Part shown: one piece after another, positions 42,740 through 54,599 of the stretch
Layout: the number at the start of each line of letters is the position of its first letter
How positions within the stretch are numbered: the stretch's first letter is position 1
DNA from: Haematococcus lacustris
Lineage: Eukaryota > Chlorophyta > Chlorophyceae > Chlamydomonadales > Haematococcaceae
DNA: 64,000 bases
Assembly: GCA_030144725.1 (NCBI GenBank)
Contig: JASKMD010000024.1
Span: 789,080 to 853,079, forward strand
Direction of reading: 5' to 3'
The notes under the pieces: generated by a model
Told to the model about the DNA's origin: nothing
Database searches by the model: none
Seen by the model: only the letters and a program-made list of their open reading frames with translations
Program-made: the position numbers and the translations under genes

Positions 42740-43500
42740 GCGACTGCAAATCCACAGTACCAGCGCCTCCTAGCGGCTGCACTGGCTGGCAAAGCACGCC
42801 AGTTTCAAATCCAGGGAAACCTCATGTACCACACTGGACGGGGGACTCGCCGTCTTTACATCCCGGTGGGACCCATGCGCACCGCCCTACTCCGTGAAGC
42901 ACATGACATCCCCATTAGGGCACGACCGGACGTGTTAAAGTTAATGTTAAACCGTTTTGTTAAAGATGCACGCTTGGTCTTGATACGAGTGGTTTTTTGC
43001 TGTCGTTCTGGTCACGACACGGCAATGCACCCAGCGACACTATGCAGGCAGAAGTGGCCAGTGAGACGCAGTCCCAGGGTAGCAGAACGGGTTTGTTAAA
43101 GATTTGTTAAAGCACGTTAAAGAACCAAAACATCAGGATGTTAAATTAACCGGTCGTGCTCTAATCCCCATCTCCGGACATCTCAGTATGGACAAAACCT
43201 ACGCACAACTATCCCGCCAATTCTTCTGGCCCCGCATGGCAGCATCAGTTCACGTCCGCACCTACACACACTGCCACTGAAACATATCTAACACGGCCAA
43301 ACCAATCGGTCTTCTACATCCCCTCCCTATTCCTCAGCACCGCTGGGAACATGTCAGCATGGACCTCTTCACTCAGCTGCCCTCCACTGCAGCTGGACAC
43401 GATGCCATTGTGGTCTTTGTCGATAACCTCACCAAAATGATCCACGTTGTCCCCACTACCACCACAATCACAACAACTACCATCTCATACTATCACCAAC
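42740..43500 (+). pseudogene. Ty3/gypsy integrase N-terminal fragment
   Basis: Before the MITE the frame reads QGNLMYHTGRGTRRLYIPVG, then MRTALLREAHDIPI; after it SGHLSMDKTYAQLSRQFFWP, then PIGLLHPLPIPQHRWEHVSM, DLFTQLPST and AIVVFVDNLTKMIH. This is the standard run from the pol RNase H/integrase boundary through the HHCC zinc region into the start of the DDE core (first Asp in VSMDL). A TGA at 43278-43280 stands where the second zinc Cys would be expected. The frame dissolves after about 43480 and the other catalytic residues are absent. Confidence 0.8.
42916..43163. mobile_element. hAT-type MITE nested in the LTR element
   Basis: 248 bp flanked by the 8-bp direct repeat ATCCCCAT (42908-42915 and 43164-43171), the size typical of hAT insertions. 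Ends are TAGGGCACGACCGG and, inverted, TAGAGCACGACCGG (one mismatch in 14). Taking out the element and one repeat restores the integrase frame (HDIPI-SGHLS). There is no coding capacity. The interior has several GTTAAAG words. Confidence 0.9.
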
Positions 43501-43866
43501 TTCTCTTACTATCTACTCGTGCTACCACTATCTTTGCTTTCTTATGCTTCTCTCCATTCGGCTCATTTCATTCCTGGACGATGTCTTCACCGTCAGCTGA
43601 CACAAGCTCTACTGTGGACAACGAGACTACATCAAGACCTTTAGCTCGTGCTCTCTTGCATGAGACTTGAATGAGATTTGCATGAGGTTTGCATGATTGC
43701 TTGTTTGCATGTAGCTTGTGCATGTCTGCTTTTCACTTGCCTGCTTGCATGTAGCCTGTGCATGTCTGCTTTTCACTTGCCTGCTTGCTCTGTGATCGCA
43801 TGACTGTTTTTCATAGACACTGGAAGCTCCGGGACGTCGGTTTACTTAAGCTGAGGCAAGGCAGGA

Positions 43867-44101
43867 TTCAGGGTTCGCGGAGAATGGCCTTCACACAGAC
43901 TACTCGGGATCAATGATTATAGAGCTGAGAAGAATGAAGAGACATGTAAGGATGGACCCTGGCCACTCGATGTCTGAAGCGCGCTACTTCCAGAGTACGA
44001 AAGCATCAGCAACAACCACTTAGCAGCCACTACCATTGTCGGAATAGATTCTGGCCTCCGTCGCCAGCCATGTATACTGCTGCCCCGGCTATACTCTAAC
44101 A
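43867..44101 (+). repeat. 3' LTR
   Basis: 235 bp matching 40783-41017, ending CTCTAACA. It is preceded by the purine-rich tract GAGGCAAGGCAGGA, a reasonable polypurine primer for second-strand synthesis. Confidence 0.85.
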
Positions 44102-44106
44102 GTCAC

Positions 44107-44855
44107 CAAACACGCATCACTTCAATGTTTGAGCCAGGAGCTGTCACCGAATGTGTGCCTACTTTGGGTCCGGTTTCGGATCACTAATAAGCGTATCACT
44201 ACGGCAATCATTAGCTCATCCTCAGCCTCGCGCCGACGACGATCACTTTAAGCGAACATTTGGATGGACAAAGGTGGATGTCGTGGTCGTGCAAAGGGAT
44301 GAAGCTCTCGTTAAGCTCGCGGCCACTCGCCACAACTCGCAATATAACCGAACTCAACCTCCATTTTCCCCCATTCCCCCGCATTGGAAACGGGGGGTAA
44401 AAAGTGCATTCCCCCGTTCCCCTCTACCCCGTTACCCCGCATTGGAAAAAAATTGAAAAACCCATTTGCAGCGCTGAGCCATTCCCCGGACTGCTGCCAT
44501 AGCACAGAAGAGTCCTATGTAATCAGACCAATGAGAGCAGCAGCCAGTCGTGCGGGCGGCCAAAAAGCGCAGCGGTTACGGGAAATTAGAAATTTTCCTC
44601 TCGCGACCGCGAACAGGCCCTCAATTACGTAGTAGTTCACGCAACAAAATGTTTGGTGCGGTAATTGTAGGACGTTTTCCTCCTATCGATTGTCAATGTT
44701 CGGTGTTCTATGTGCTCGATGTGTCGACGTTCGGTGTGCTCTTTGATAAGAACACTTACTTTCGTCCTGACTTCTGTTCCAATGCTCTACAACAACACAA
44801 ATGGTTTCACAGTGGCCACACAAGAGCACGTAACAGGCACGGCAGGCGCAGAAAC
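44107..44855. other. Repeat-like DNA downstream of HST
   Basis: No recognisable gene. Contains CCCCATTCCCCC and GCATTGGAAA words in inverse orientation to those at 39790-39850, and the GCGGGCGGCCAAAAAGCGC word at 44551. The HST 3' UTR probably extends into this segment. Confidence 0.4.
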
Positions 44856-47800
44856 TCAAATGAACGGGAACATAGCGTACTCGCAGTAGAACAACGTCCA
44901 TACCCAACGATAGAAGCCTAGGATGGCGTCGCGGCTGTACCTGCGACGTTGCATTACGAACATGTCATTGGGCGTAATCAAACCCAGGGGTTGCCTTGCA
45001 CCTGCTTGAGTTGGCGGCCTGCCTTGTACTTACTTGGCGGCGTCCAGGCGTGCCGTACGGTATGCTAGCAGCGACGCCAACGCCGCATGTCCACCAAACA
45101 TGAGCAAGGTGTTGAAGCCTAGGTGCGGCTGCAACGCCATCCACATGGCCACGCCGTAGTTGGCAAGGAGCAGTGACACAGCTGCAAGCCATCCACACAC
45201 AGAACACACATAAGTAACGGCAGTGTGTAACACCACGTCACGCTCACGTGACTCAACTCAAATAGTTGCCAATAGCTAAAGGTACTGGTGAGTTTGGGGT
45301 CAGCTGGGGTGGTAGGGTGTTGGAAGCACCACATAGCCGGCAGAGTGGCAGGGGGTGCATACAAACCCTTTCACCTCCCAATGACACTGTCTTGACGCCC
45401 ATGCGCGTGGCGAAGGTCTGGATGTTGTTGGCACAGTCACCCTCCACGTCAGGCAAGTCCTTTGTCACCGCTATGACCACCGCAAACAAGGTGACAAAGC
45501 TGGTGATGAAGCTGCAACAGCAGGAGCAATCCATAAGGCAAGGGCAATAAAACAGTTACAGCAGCTTGCCCCTGTCAGGTATGGGTGGAGGGAAAGGAGA
45601 ACGGTTGTTGCAGCGCTATGATGGTGTGCCCCCGCACGGTGTTGAAGGAATAGTGACGGAATGTCTAAGGACTCCTACGACATTGTTATGGTCCATATGA
45701 GCGCTGAGAGCAACGGGTGGGTGGGTGGCATGCCCTCTAGTGCCAGTTGACGGCTCCAAGGCTGTTGCCTAAGTGAGGGGGGAGGGTGGTCTAGCCAGTG
45801 TCAAGCTCACAAGGCAGCCCGGTGCAGTCATCACTAGCTTTAGCAGTGTATCCAAGGCAAACACAACGGGTAGGGCTTTTGAGCCAAAGGACTGCAACTG
45901 AGCAGGCAGGCCCATGCGTGCAGGGGTAGGCTTGGGCAAGTGTTGTTCCAGCGAGGGTTGAGGGCAGGCAAGGACCATCACAGTAGTGCATAGGGTAGGG
46001 CACTGTGGTCGCATCTCACGTAATGGCAGGGCTCCAGATGAAGGGCGCTCCCAAGGCCGCCCGAGTGGCATAGTACACTCCAAAGTTGAGAAGGAAACCT
46101 CGAACTGTTGCGATGATCATGAATGCTGGAATGGCAAAGCGCTTCAACCTGCGCGCACAATGTAGGACGCTGCGGTAGTTGAGAAGGCGTTAGGGAACCC
46201 AGGATGCCTTGGCAAACCCATACTGCCACCAACACTTGCAAGCAATGATGGAGTTGATTGACCCCTGTCTTCCCTATATGAGCAACCTTCCATCAGTGTT
46301 CAGTCTGTACCTGGCCTGGTGACGTGACACTGCTCCAGGCACAGAATCCAACGTTACCTGACTGCCAACACTATTTTCAGGGGTCCAGCAATGGGTGCCC
46401 CAAGCCTCACAACCTCTTTATTGAACCCCCACTACCTTAGCAAATCGGGGCCAAATCACTTGAGTGGGTGGAAGATGCGGGTGTAGGGTGTAGGTGTAGG
46501 TGTGAGAGTGCAGAGTGCATCGGTCAGGGGCCAGGGTGCATCTCACCTGAGGGGTGGCACGCTGTACACTGTGCCCAGCAGCAGGCCGAATGAGTAGAGG
46601 CCGGTGATGAGGTTGCCAAAGTTGCGCGCCACCAAGGCCATGCCAGTGCCCGCCAGCAGAGCACACAAGAGGCTAGCCAAAGCAGGAGACAGCTCGCCTG
46701 CAAGGAGTTGAGCGACAAGAAGGACATGTGGAGTCCATCTATAGGGAGCGAGGATAAGTGGGACACTTAGGAGAGAGGCACAGGTCAGTAGCAGCACCAG
46801 GGCAATGAAGATTTGACCATGAAGTCAGTCCAGCCAATGTAGGGCGCTTGGGTCACAGAGGGAAGGCAGCCACATGTGGTGGATTATGACCACCTGGTCA
46901 GGTTGGCTACGGACACTATACGGCTGGCATCAGGACAGAAGCCCACATCAGTAAAGCAGAGGCCGGGGTCAGACATGGGACATCATGAGCTGAGTTGGCA
47001 GCCCTGTGTTGACAAGAGTAAGCCGACATTGACTGCCTGCATGGCCGGGGCGGCCGTGCAGGATTGCTGCTCAGGGAAGTACATCACCAGATCAACCAGT
47101 CTAAAGCAGGGTGGCCAGGGCCGCTGTCACTCCTTATCCATTGCGCCTTGACACTGAGCAGTAGGCGCCACTGGCAGGCAACCGCCAGTGTGCACGATGT
47201 GTGCTTTCCCCTCCCTCACACCCTGACAAGCCAGGTGGAGTTCTTGCCGGCATAGGGGCAAGCCCGCACATAGGGGGCGGATAACAGGGAGCAGGGGGGT
47301 TGGGGCCAGGCCAGGTGCTTGCCTGAGGCCACGGGCAGGAAGGGCTTGTTCACCATGTCGATCTCCACGTCATACACCTGGTTGATGCCCACGATGAAGC
47401 TGCAAGGGAGCAGGGTAGGGGGCGCGAGGGTGCAGGGTCAGGTGTCATGGTATCTTGCCCCAACCTGTCCTAACCTGCTCATGCATGGCAACTGCTCAGG
47501 CCACTCTTGGCTGCCTGCAGCCTGCTACACCTGCCAGTCGACCACACCAACAAATGCGGGCATCTCGCCCTGCCCAGGCCTTTCCTACTTCCCCCCCCAT
47601 CTTGCTCGTTCACAGCTGGCTAGCGCAGCTGCTGCCAGCCAGGCACCGCCCCACCCAAGGTAAGCCCTGATAGCAGGTATGACCTATGTGTCTCATGGTT
47701 CAGGGCAAGGATTGAGACTGGCGCTGCTGTGCCTCCACAACCCCATCTGACAGGGTCTCACCCGTTGCCACACAGCAGCGCCAGTAGTCCCATCAATGCC

Positions 47801-48607
47801 TTGGGCAACAAGCCCCAGTCGATGAGGCCCGGTGACTCCAGCAATGCCCGGGCAGTCAGGGCGCTAGTGCCCAGGATCTGCACACCACACCAACACAAGC
47901 ACACCAGCACCCTGGCCCCTGCCATCCTGCCACGTGCACCACCACACACCCCAACACACCATGGGGTCATGCACACGACCCCCAGCCCTGCCCGCCATTG
48001 TAGAGGATGATAATGATGGTTGCTGGCCAGTGCGGCTGCAAGCGCTAGGGCCGTCTCTGGTGTTGCTGCTGCCTCATCGTGGTGCTCATGGTGCTAAACG
48101 GTGCTGCTGCTGCCATTGCTACTGTAAGCACAGGTGGTGCCCTGGCCTCACCGTGCCCCTGATCGTGTGTGGCCGCAAAAACTTCCAGAACGCCTGCTGG
48201 AAAGCCAGCACCTGCTGACCCACGCTTGCACTGTCACCCAGTCCCTGCTGCCCTGACGGCTGCGGGTCGTTGCCTGTACCCAGCCCCAAGGATGGGGAGC
48301 CAGCGGCGCAGAGGATCGCCCCCCTCTGGCCCAGGCCCTGCCAGCTGTGTCCTGCATTGTGCAGTTTTGAACCCCTTTGCCGCTGAGAGGCCGCAGGCTG
48401 GGATGAAGGACGACCTAGGGCCTGCGCTGGGGCTGACTGGCTAGCGGAGCTGCTGCTAGCTGTGCACGGGCAGCGGGGCACAAGCTGGGGAAAAGCACGA
48501 GGCGGACTCGCATGCTGCACTCGGGAACTGCGCAGCGCCCTAGGCGTGTGCGCGTTGACCTGCACCACATCGCAAAGGTTTGCGTGGTTTGTCGCAGCCT
48601 GCTGCAT
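44856..48607 (-). CDS. HST: Homogentisate solanesyltransferase
   Basis: Eight exons on the minus strand: 48152-48607, 47762-47877, 47323-47399, 46547-46697, 46020-46148, 45375-45511, 45034-45181, 44856-44940; total 1,299 nt, 432 residues, stop TGA, all phases consistent. It is a UbiA-family membrane prenyltransferase of the plastid envelope that joins homogentisate to solanesyl diphosphate, the committed step to plastoquinone. The N-terminus (about 110 residues, Ser/Ala/Arg-rich) fits a transit peptide. LRPHTIRGT follows; NQVYDVEID (near 196-204) and DLPDVEGD (near 327-334) are the two Asp-rich Mg2+/diphosphate motifs. FITSFVTLF and the C-terminus AMFPFI are typical of HST rather than tocopherol HPT. 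Intron 3 has a GC donor (CAG|GCAAGC). The ATG at 48607 is the only one near the transit peptide. Confidence 0.9.
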
Positions 48608-49445
48608 CTCTGTGACGCAGGCAGGCTGCCACAGCGAGCCTCAACCTAGGGCAAGGGATGATGGCACACAAGGGTAACGGGTGGGCAACTGGGTCAGCCA
48701 CACACCGAGTTGCCATCCGGTAGTTGCCCGCTCGACGCACCAAGCTGCCGGGCAGCGGCCATGCTGCAGCTCTACGTTCTTACAATATCACAGTGAGGCA
48801 ATGCAGCCCGCCAGGGGAGAAGGCTGGCGCCAGTGCGTGTTTTACGCGATGTAAGACCACATCCAAGGTGCAGGGTTTGCTACAAGGAGGTTTGGCAGAG
48901 CGCGCTTGCGATGCCGCAAGCTCGTTAACACTTTTACTTTTTGTGGTGATTTGCGTTTGAGTAAAGTAGCATGTCCTGGGTAAGGCCAGGAGCAGGTGAG
49001 TTTGGTGCAGTGCTGCTGTCTGGCTGTCTGGCGTAGGACTCCATTTGAGAGTATGGTAAGTCTACCAGGCATAGTCAGGGGATGCGTTGTCACTAGCCAC
49101 CAGCGAGGTACATTTAGCGTGATGCATGAGGAAGGCAGGCTGCTGGGGGTCCGCATTGTAGCATCAGTGGACCTTGTGGGCCAAACACGACCGTCGCTTG
49201 CTCCAAATCATGCTGGCCCAAGCTCACCCCATTGCCAGCAGTTCACATTTTTGTCTGCCTGCCTGTTTGTTTGTCTGAAAATGCTACATTCATTTGGACG
49301 TTCATCCCTGCACGTTTGCAGGATGACATGGACTTGTATACCAGTGGTGCTCCAGCCTCGCATTATTAGGTTGACATTTGTTCGCCCATCCTGCTGTTTT
49401 CATATAGACACACACGTAACCCATACTGCTCAAATGGTTCATTCA
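48608..49445. promoter_or_regulatory. Intergenic region upstream of HST
   Basis: It must hold the HST promoter (minus strand) and the 3' UTR of the dehydrogenase gene. A minus-strand TGTAA (TTACA at 48779-48783) is a possible polyadenylation signal for the latter, 660 bases after its stop. I see no clear TATA box. Confidence 0.4.
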
Positions 49446-52400
49446 TCACCAATAGATAAGGCCCCCAATCTGTTGAGGGTCGCTCTCTAATGACCACGCA
49501 CTGCGGTTCAGGTCCAACCTCTCGCATCCAGTGGCTGCAAACTTGATGAATGCACGCCGGTCAGCAAGCGCCTCCTTTTCCTGCATACAACGAGCAGCCT
49601 TCTCCCCGTCTACATCAAGGACATGACACTCAGCACGGCATGGTCTTCACATGCGATGAGAGGGTTAGGAATCCGACATGGGCTGCGAGGCTCGTGTAAC
49701 AATAGGGGAGAAGAGAAGGGAGTTAGGCAAGATGGGGATTCAGTTCTAGCACATACCTACCTTATTACACAGCGATCCATGCAAGCATGTGATGGTGCAG
49801 ACATGCCATGAGCCCTCTTCACCCTGCAGGTTGAGAGGGCGCTGGCCACTCACCTCTGGGTACCACACGCCAGGCTTGGTCTGGCCTAGCAGCACGGCCT
49901 GAGCAAAGCCAGCCACGCTGTAGCCCATAGACTGCCCCAGCAGCCTGTGGACAAAGATGCCGCTGGAGTTCTTGCCACTCTCAAAGTCAACCTCAATCTT
50001 CATTGCCTGCAGGCAAGGCAACACCCCAGCTACCCACTGGCTCCAATACCTTCGTGTATGCAGGCTAGCTCCGCCAGCTTGTGTATCGTCCTACTCATGA
50101 CCCTTCCTAGTTATCTTTCCTGGTTCCTTGTCCCTCCCGACTGCTTGTGTCCCCTCATCTTAGTTCCTGTGACCTGACGTGTAAGATGCTTGCTTTGACA
50201 AAGACAGACTCGGCAAGCTTGGGAGCACACACGCAGATGTTTCCCATTAGGCAGGGCAGGACAGCGGCAGCAGCGGTGACGCACCACGGCCTCGCCTGCC
50301 CACTTGTCCACCAAGCGCACCGCCGGCTCTGACAAGCTCGCAAAAGACTTCACAAAAGTGCGGTCGTTCCTGCCAGTGTGCAACAGACCCTGACCCAGCA
50401 GCTAAGGCGCATACTGCATTGCAATCCCTACACTTGACAGATGCCAGGGGTGTGCGCTTGTATGCAGAGCCTGGCTCTGGCAGTGCCTTGCAGGACCCCC
50501 CTCTGCCATTGGTGGCACAGGGATAGAACAGATATTGTATGACGCACCAGGGCACCCTGCCCACTTGCATACAGCCTGCCCACTTGCATGCAGCCTGCCC
50601 ACTTGCATACAGCCTGCCCACTTGCATACAGCCTGCCCACTTGCATGCAGCCTGCCCACTTGCATACAGCCTGCCCACTTGCATACAGCCTGCCCACCCC
50701 GCCACGCAGACAGCAGTAGCAACGACACAGACTGCATAGCCGGCACAGCATGGCAGCGGCTTCAACCGCATTGAAAGACCACCTGTGCACCTACAGGTGT
50801 GATGCTGGAATGCATGCACGGTATCATGCAGTGCTGGTGCGGAAGGCCATACCATTGAGTTTGACAGCGACTCACAGCAGCTTGCGGGGCATTGCGCGGG
50901 CCATTAGCCACATTGCCCAGTTCCAGATGAAGGGGTCGGTGCCGAAGCGGGCACTAACACCCGGCACCCCAAGGTACTTGTAGGCGCTCTCACACTCTGG
51001 CAGGTTGTACAAGTACACGCCCTTGCGTCCGATGCCTGCAAACACAGCCTATCCACCCGCCCTCTGCCAGGCAGGGGAAAAAGCTGGCATGGCACAGTAA
51101 CACATGCTTGCATCCCTAAGCTTTCTGACGCTGCTGGCAGGGTGGTGGTGCTGACAAAAAGCAGCCCTAATAATGCTTGCATACATCAGCTGTCTAGCGC
51201 TAGTGGTAGGGTGCTTACACCAAAACTGGGCAGCCTTGACTTGACAGGTTTGACTTCTAGCCGGCCCCTTGCTTGCTGTAGACTACCGTGGTCTGGCCCA
51301 CCTGGGCCAAAGTCGACCTCCCGTCTGTTGCTGATAGGCGGCAGCTCGAAGCGCTGCCCCTCCTTGTACACCACCACTGGCTCCCCTGCCAAGAGGAAGG
51401 AGGTCTGCAGGATGGTGGGCCCAGCCCCTCCGCTGCCTGCTGTGTAGTAGCTGTAGCGCAGCAGCTTTGGTTTCTCGCCTTGCCCTGCTCATGACAATGC
51501 AGCATAGCAACGACACGGTGATGTGTCTGAGTTCATGATACAGACCAAGCAAACCCAGGACAGCCATTGCTAGTCTTGTATCCGTATACCTAGATGCAAA
51601 AAAACGAGCTGTAGACTGGCACGTAGCACCATGGCAGCGCAGTGACCTGTGCTTGGTAGGTGGGCTGTTCTGCTCTGTTGAGCTGCAGCTGCGGCCTTCC
51701 ACCAGCAGCATGAGGCGGCACTGGCTGCCTCAGCCACCTTGGCTGCACAGCTCACAGCTTACCTGCTTCAGGCGTGCGGTACTGCCAATTCTCATCATAC
51801 TCCCCTTTGGCTATGGAGATGATGTGAGCAGCCATGACATTGGAGGTGCCGGGGTAGATGCCTGCACTGATGATGGCTGGAACCCCCGCATCTGCAGCTG
51901 CTTTTCCATACAAGGCTTTGGACCTGCAGGTATGGAAGGCAGGCGGGCGGCTAATCAGGCACGCATGGCAGTCACGTTAAGGATGGCTTGAGCTAGTTTC
52001 AGGGCCGGGACCAACTAGGACGTTGGCTAGCAAGCTTTCTAGTGTCAGTTTCATAAGCAGCTTTTGCTAACGAAGGTGTGACTCACTCCTCAGAATAATG
52101 GAGGTCATCGCAGACATCGACATATGCCACTTTGGCGTCTATGGCCTGCTCCAGAACAATGTGGTTCTTTGTCTGCTGGAATGGCCCAGCAGCATGGATG
52201 ATGAGGTCTATGCCAGACATGGCGGCCTTCAGGGCAACAAAGGTGGGATTTACAAATTGGTGAGGTCTTGTCACAGTGCTGAAGTCAGCAACGGTCTTGT
52301 TGCCTCTCGTGTCAGAGAACAGCTCACCGACGCTGCTGCAGTGAGACCCCACCTTCACGGATGACGGCGAGGCAATATCGACCTGTTGAAATCTGCACTT

Positions 52401-52715
52401 GGCCAAATCAGGTCTGCGGCTGATTGCATCGTCGTATGATGATTTTGAACGCCCTGCTATCGTCACGTTGACATCGGGTAAAGAGCGGAGAATACAGGAG
52501 GCCGTGGAGGATCCGACGCGACCAGTCCCGCCGATGATGACCACCTTCTTCCCTGCTAGGGACATCGCGCTGTGAGGCAAAGGCAGGGCAGCAGCAGCGT
52601 ATTTACTTACCACACATGGCTGCATGCGAGAAAAAGTTAGCACAGATAGCGCGATCGTGAAGTCAAGGGCCAAAGCCAGGTCAGGGCCTATGGCCAGAGC
52701 AGCAGGAGCAGCCAT
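49446..52715 (-). CDS. Saccharopine dehydrogenase-like NAD(P)-binding protein
   Basis: Seven exons on the minus strand: 52087-52715, 51763-51923, 51302-51484, 50876-51035, 50285-50369, 49854-50006, 49446-49580; 1,506 nt, 501 residues, stop TGA, phases consistent. Residues 55-70 (KKVVIIGGTGRVGSS) form the Rossmann nucleotide-binding loop; IIHAAGPFQQT, VAYVDVCDD and ISAGIYPGTSNVMA are hallmarks of the saccharopine dehydrogenase NADP-binding family. The best-matching plant group, as I recall, is the plastid 'saccharopine dehydrogenase' annotated in Arabidopsis (At1g50450), whose substrate is uncertain; it need not act in lysine metabolism. The 50 residues before MSLAGKK could be a transit peptide. 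Segment 52227-52352 (42 codons, GTGGGG...CTGAAG) interrupts the family pattern and may be an unrecognised in-frame intron, which would give 459 residues. Confidence 0.8.
50555..50697. repeat. 19-bp tandem repeat in an intron
   Basis: CCTGCCCACTTGCAT(A/G)CAG occurs about seven times in the intron between exons 4 and 5 of the dehydrogenase gene. Confidence 0.9.
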
Positions 52716-52960
52716 CTGGGGGGTCTGGGACAAGTTGTGGTGGCTGGTGCATGTCGGCTGGCTGGGTTAGGCAGAGCAGAGCTGGGTCAGCAGGCTTGGT
52801 CAGGCGTTCCCAACTACCTGAAAACCACCCCCCTGTGATACGAAGCCCGTATCTCCGCAGCCACTCAGTCAAAAATATATGTAAACAGTGCTTTGAACAG
52901 AGGAGAGTCATATCTACGAAATGGCAGACGCAGCAAAAACTATCTCGCTCTCAGCGGTGC

Positions 52961-53391
52961 TCAGTGCCTGTCCAAAGATCGACATTTGAATTCATGCGGT
53001 TTCGCCACATGCGAGGCGCGCCGCACTAGCACGCTTCGCCACGCTGTTGTGAGTGGCACCTGCAACACGCAGCAGCAGTCGGAACATGTTTTGCTTTTGG
53101 CATGTGGACGCGACGACGGCAGTCGTGACGACTGGATACCACTATGAGCTTTTGGATCTGCTGCTGGCGCTAGCGCATTACCGGCTGCTCTACTACGCTT
53201 GAACAAGGTGCTAGGTGCAGTACGTGGTGTTGTCTCACCTTGCTTTGCTGCCCTCGACTTGTTAGTTGCAGGTGCCCCACGCTTACGGGACGTGCTTGCC
53301 TCTGCCAGCTGTTGCTGCTGCTGAGGGGGTGCACCAGCAGGCTTAGCCAGCTCAGGGGTGGTGCCTGCAGGTGTCAGCTGCCCACATGAGC
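52961..53391 (-). CDS. Basic, Gln-rich ORF downstream of the TRWxS frame
   Basis: Directly past the stop at 53392, the minus strand has an open frame (SSCGQLTPAGTTPELAKPA...) with a poly-Gln run and KRGAPATNKSRAAKQ, resembling a nuclear-localisation tail. It might be the C-terminal part of the same gene shifted by the 10-bp duplication (gagctcatgt twice at 53384-53404). Uncertain. Confidence 0.2.
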
Positions 53392-54586
53392 TCACATGAG
53401 CTCGGGCACCAAGAAGCTCTCCCCAACCACTGCCACCACGCTGAGCCTGAGCAGCAGGCTGTTGTCCTGGAGCAGCTGGCTAAGGGTGACAGCCCATGGT
53501 GGAGACATACCCTTCTGCCGCTCAAGCAGCTGTGACACAGCATCTCTCGCATGCGCCCAGACGCGCAGCATGGTCACCGTTGAGCTGATGTAGCTGGCCC
53601 AGCGTGTGTCACACGGCACTTGGGGCTTGGCGCCCCATGCTCCCATGCCGAGCGGCACCCAATACTGGGCCAGCAAGCTGGCAATGGATTCAATGGCTGG
53701 GCGGATGTCACCACCCAATGCAGCCAGTCCAGCCAGCAGGGTGTTGTGTATGCCGTGGCTATAGCAGGGCTGCGCCCGAATGCAGCCAGCCTGCCCCTTG
53801 CTCTGGAGGAGCTTGCTCATGCGGGTGACAACACCACCATATTCACCCATGTTCACAGCTGCACTGTCTGCTGTGATGTTCACAGCTGCACTGTCTGCTG
53901 TGTTGCCGGCACTTGGAGAGGGCACGGCGGCTGACACCGGTCTCTAGATGCAACCTGACGGTGCTCAAGCAGTGGTGAGCATTGTAGGGTGCAGTCCTGG
54001 CTGCTGGCCTCCCCACAGGGCTCTCTTGAGTTGGAATGAAGATGTCAGTTGGTGAGGGTGCTGGGCTGAGCTGCTCCGCCATGCTGCCCATGGGCCGGCC
54101 ATGGCTATCCAGCCTTCCGTAGCCAGCCTCTGCACACCGCCTCAACACCTCCACTGAGACGGGGTGTTGCTCCAAAACCAGCAGCTGCTGCCTCTGCTTG
54201 AAGGTGAGTGGGGAGCGGTGGGGGCGGTGTTTGTTCCGGTAGATATGCACCTGACCCTGGAGGCGGTGTCGAGCAGCCCGTAGGGAGTGATTGGTAGCTG
54301 CCGCTCTGCATGCCACCTGCTGCAAAGCCGTGTGCTCACCCCGCAGGCTTTGGTGTGCTGCCTGCAGGTCGCCTAGGTCGCCCTGAAATCCATCCACTGT
54401 GCCCATAAGGGACTGCTCCACATCCCTCAACCGCTGCACCTCAGCCTGCAGATCACAATTTGTCGCTTGTGCCGTACAAGCTGCAGCCTTGATGTTGTTA
54501 GGGCAATGCAGATAGCCAGCCCTTGGCGACTTGTTTAGTGCATGGAGATGGGCACTATGCGCCTTGCTTAATCTCTTCTTCTTCAT
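53392..54586 (-). pseudogene. Possible transposon-derived gene with coiled coil
   Basis: Minus strand. An ATG at 54586 starts MKKKRLSKAHSAHLHALNK, followed by a long predicted coiled coil (CDLQAEVQRLRDVEQSLMGT, DLQAAHQSLRGEHTALQQ, about 54250-54470). The frame runs to 53843. A second frame, overlapping at 53843-53937 and shifted, continues MGEYGGVVTRMSKLLQ to HGIHNTLLAGL and CDTRWASYISSTV, ending 53392. The (D)-TRW-x-S word is common in hAT-type transposases, so this may be a hAT-related gene broken by a frameshift or a missed small intron. A 27-bp direct repeat (acagtgcagctgtgaacat) lies at the frame change and a 10-bp repeat (gagctcatgt) creates the final stop. No catalytic set is visible. 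Confidence 0.35.
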
Positions 54587-54599
54587 GGTTAGGGACTGA

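Larger units (their letters stand above)
40769..44101 (+). mobile_element. Ty3/gypsy-type LTR retrotransposon, defective
   Basis: The element begins TGTTAC and ends CTAACA, and is flanked by a 5-bp target-site duplication GTCAC (40764-40768 and 44102-44106). The LTRs share 235 bp with one difference that I can see (T/A, 'gaatgtag' against 'gaatgaag'). The interior (41018-43866) is 2.8 kb, too short for full gag-pol. Its first 1.6 kb is C/A-rich and non-coding to my eye; only an integrase N-terminal region is recognisable. A hAT-type MITE is inserted in that region. High LTR identity with a ruined interior suggests a recently moved non-autonomous derivative. Confidence 0.85.

Noticed and set aside
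44550..44921. Short plus-strand frames overlapping the last HST exon
   Set aside because: The minus strand here encodes the conserved HST C-terminus; the plus frames are shadows.
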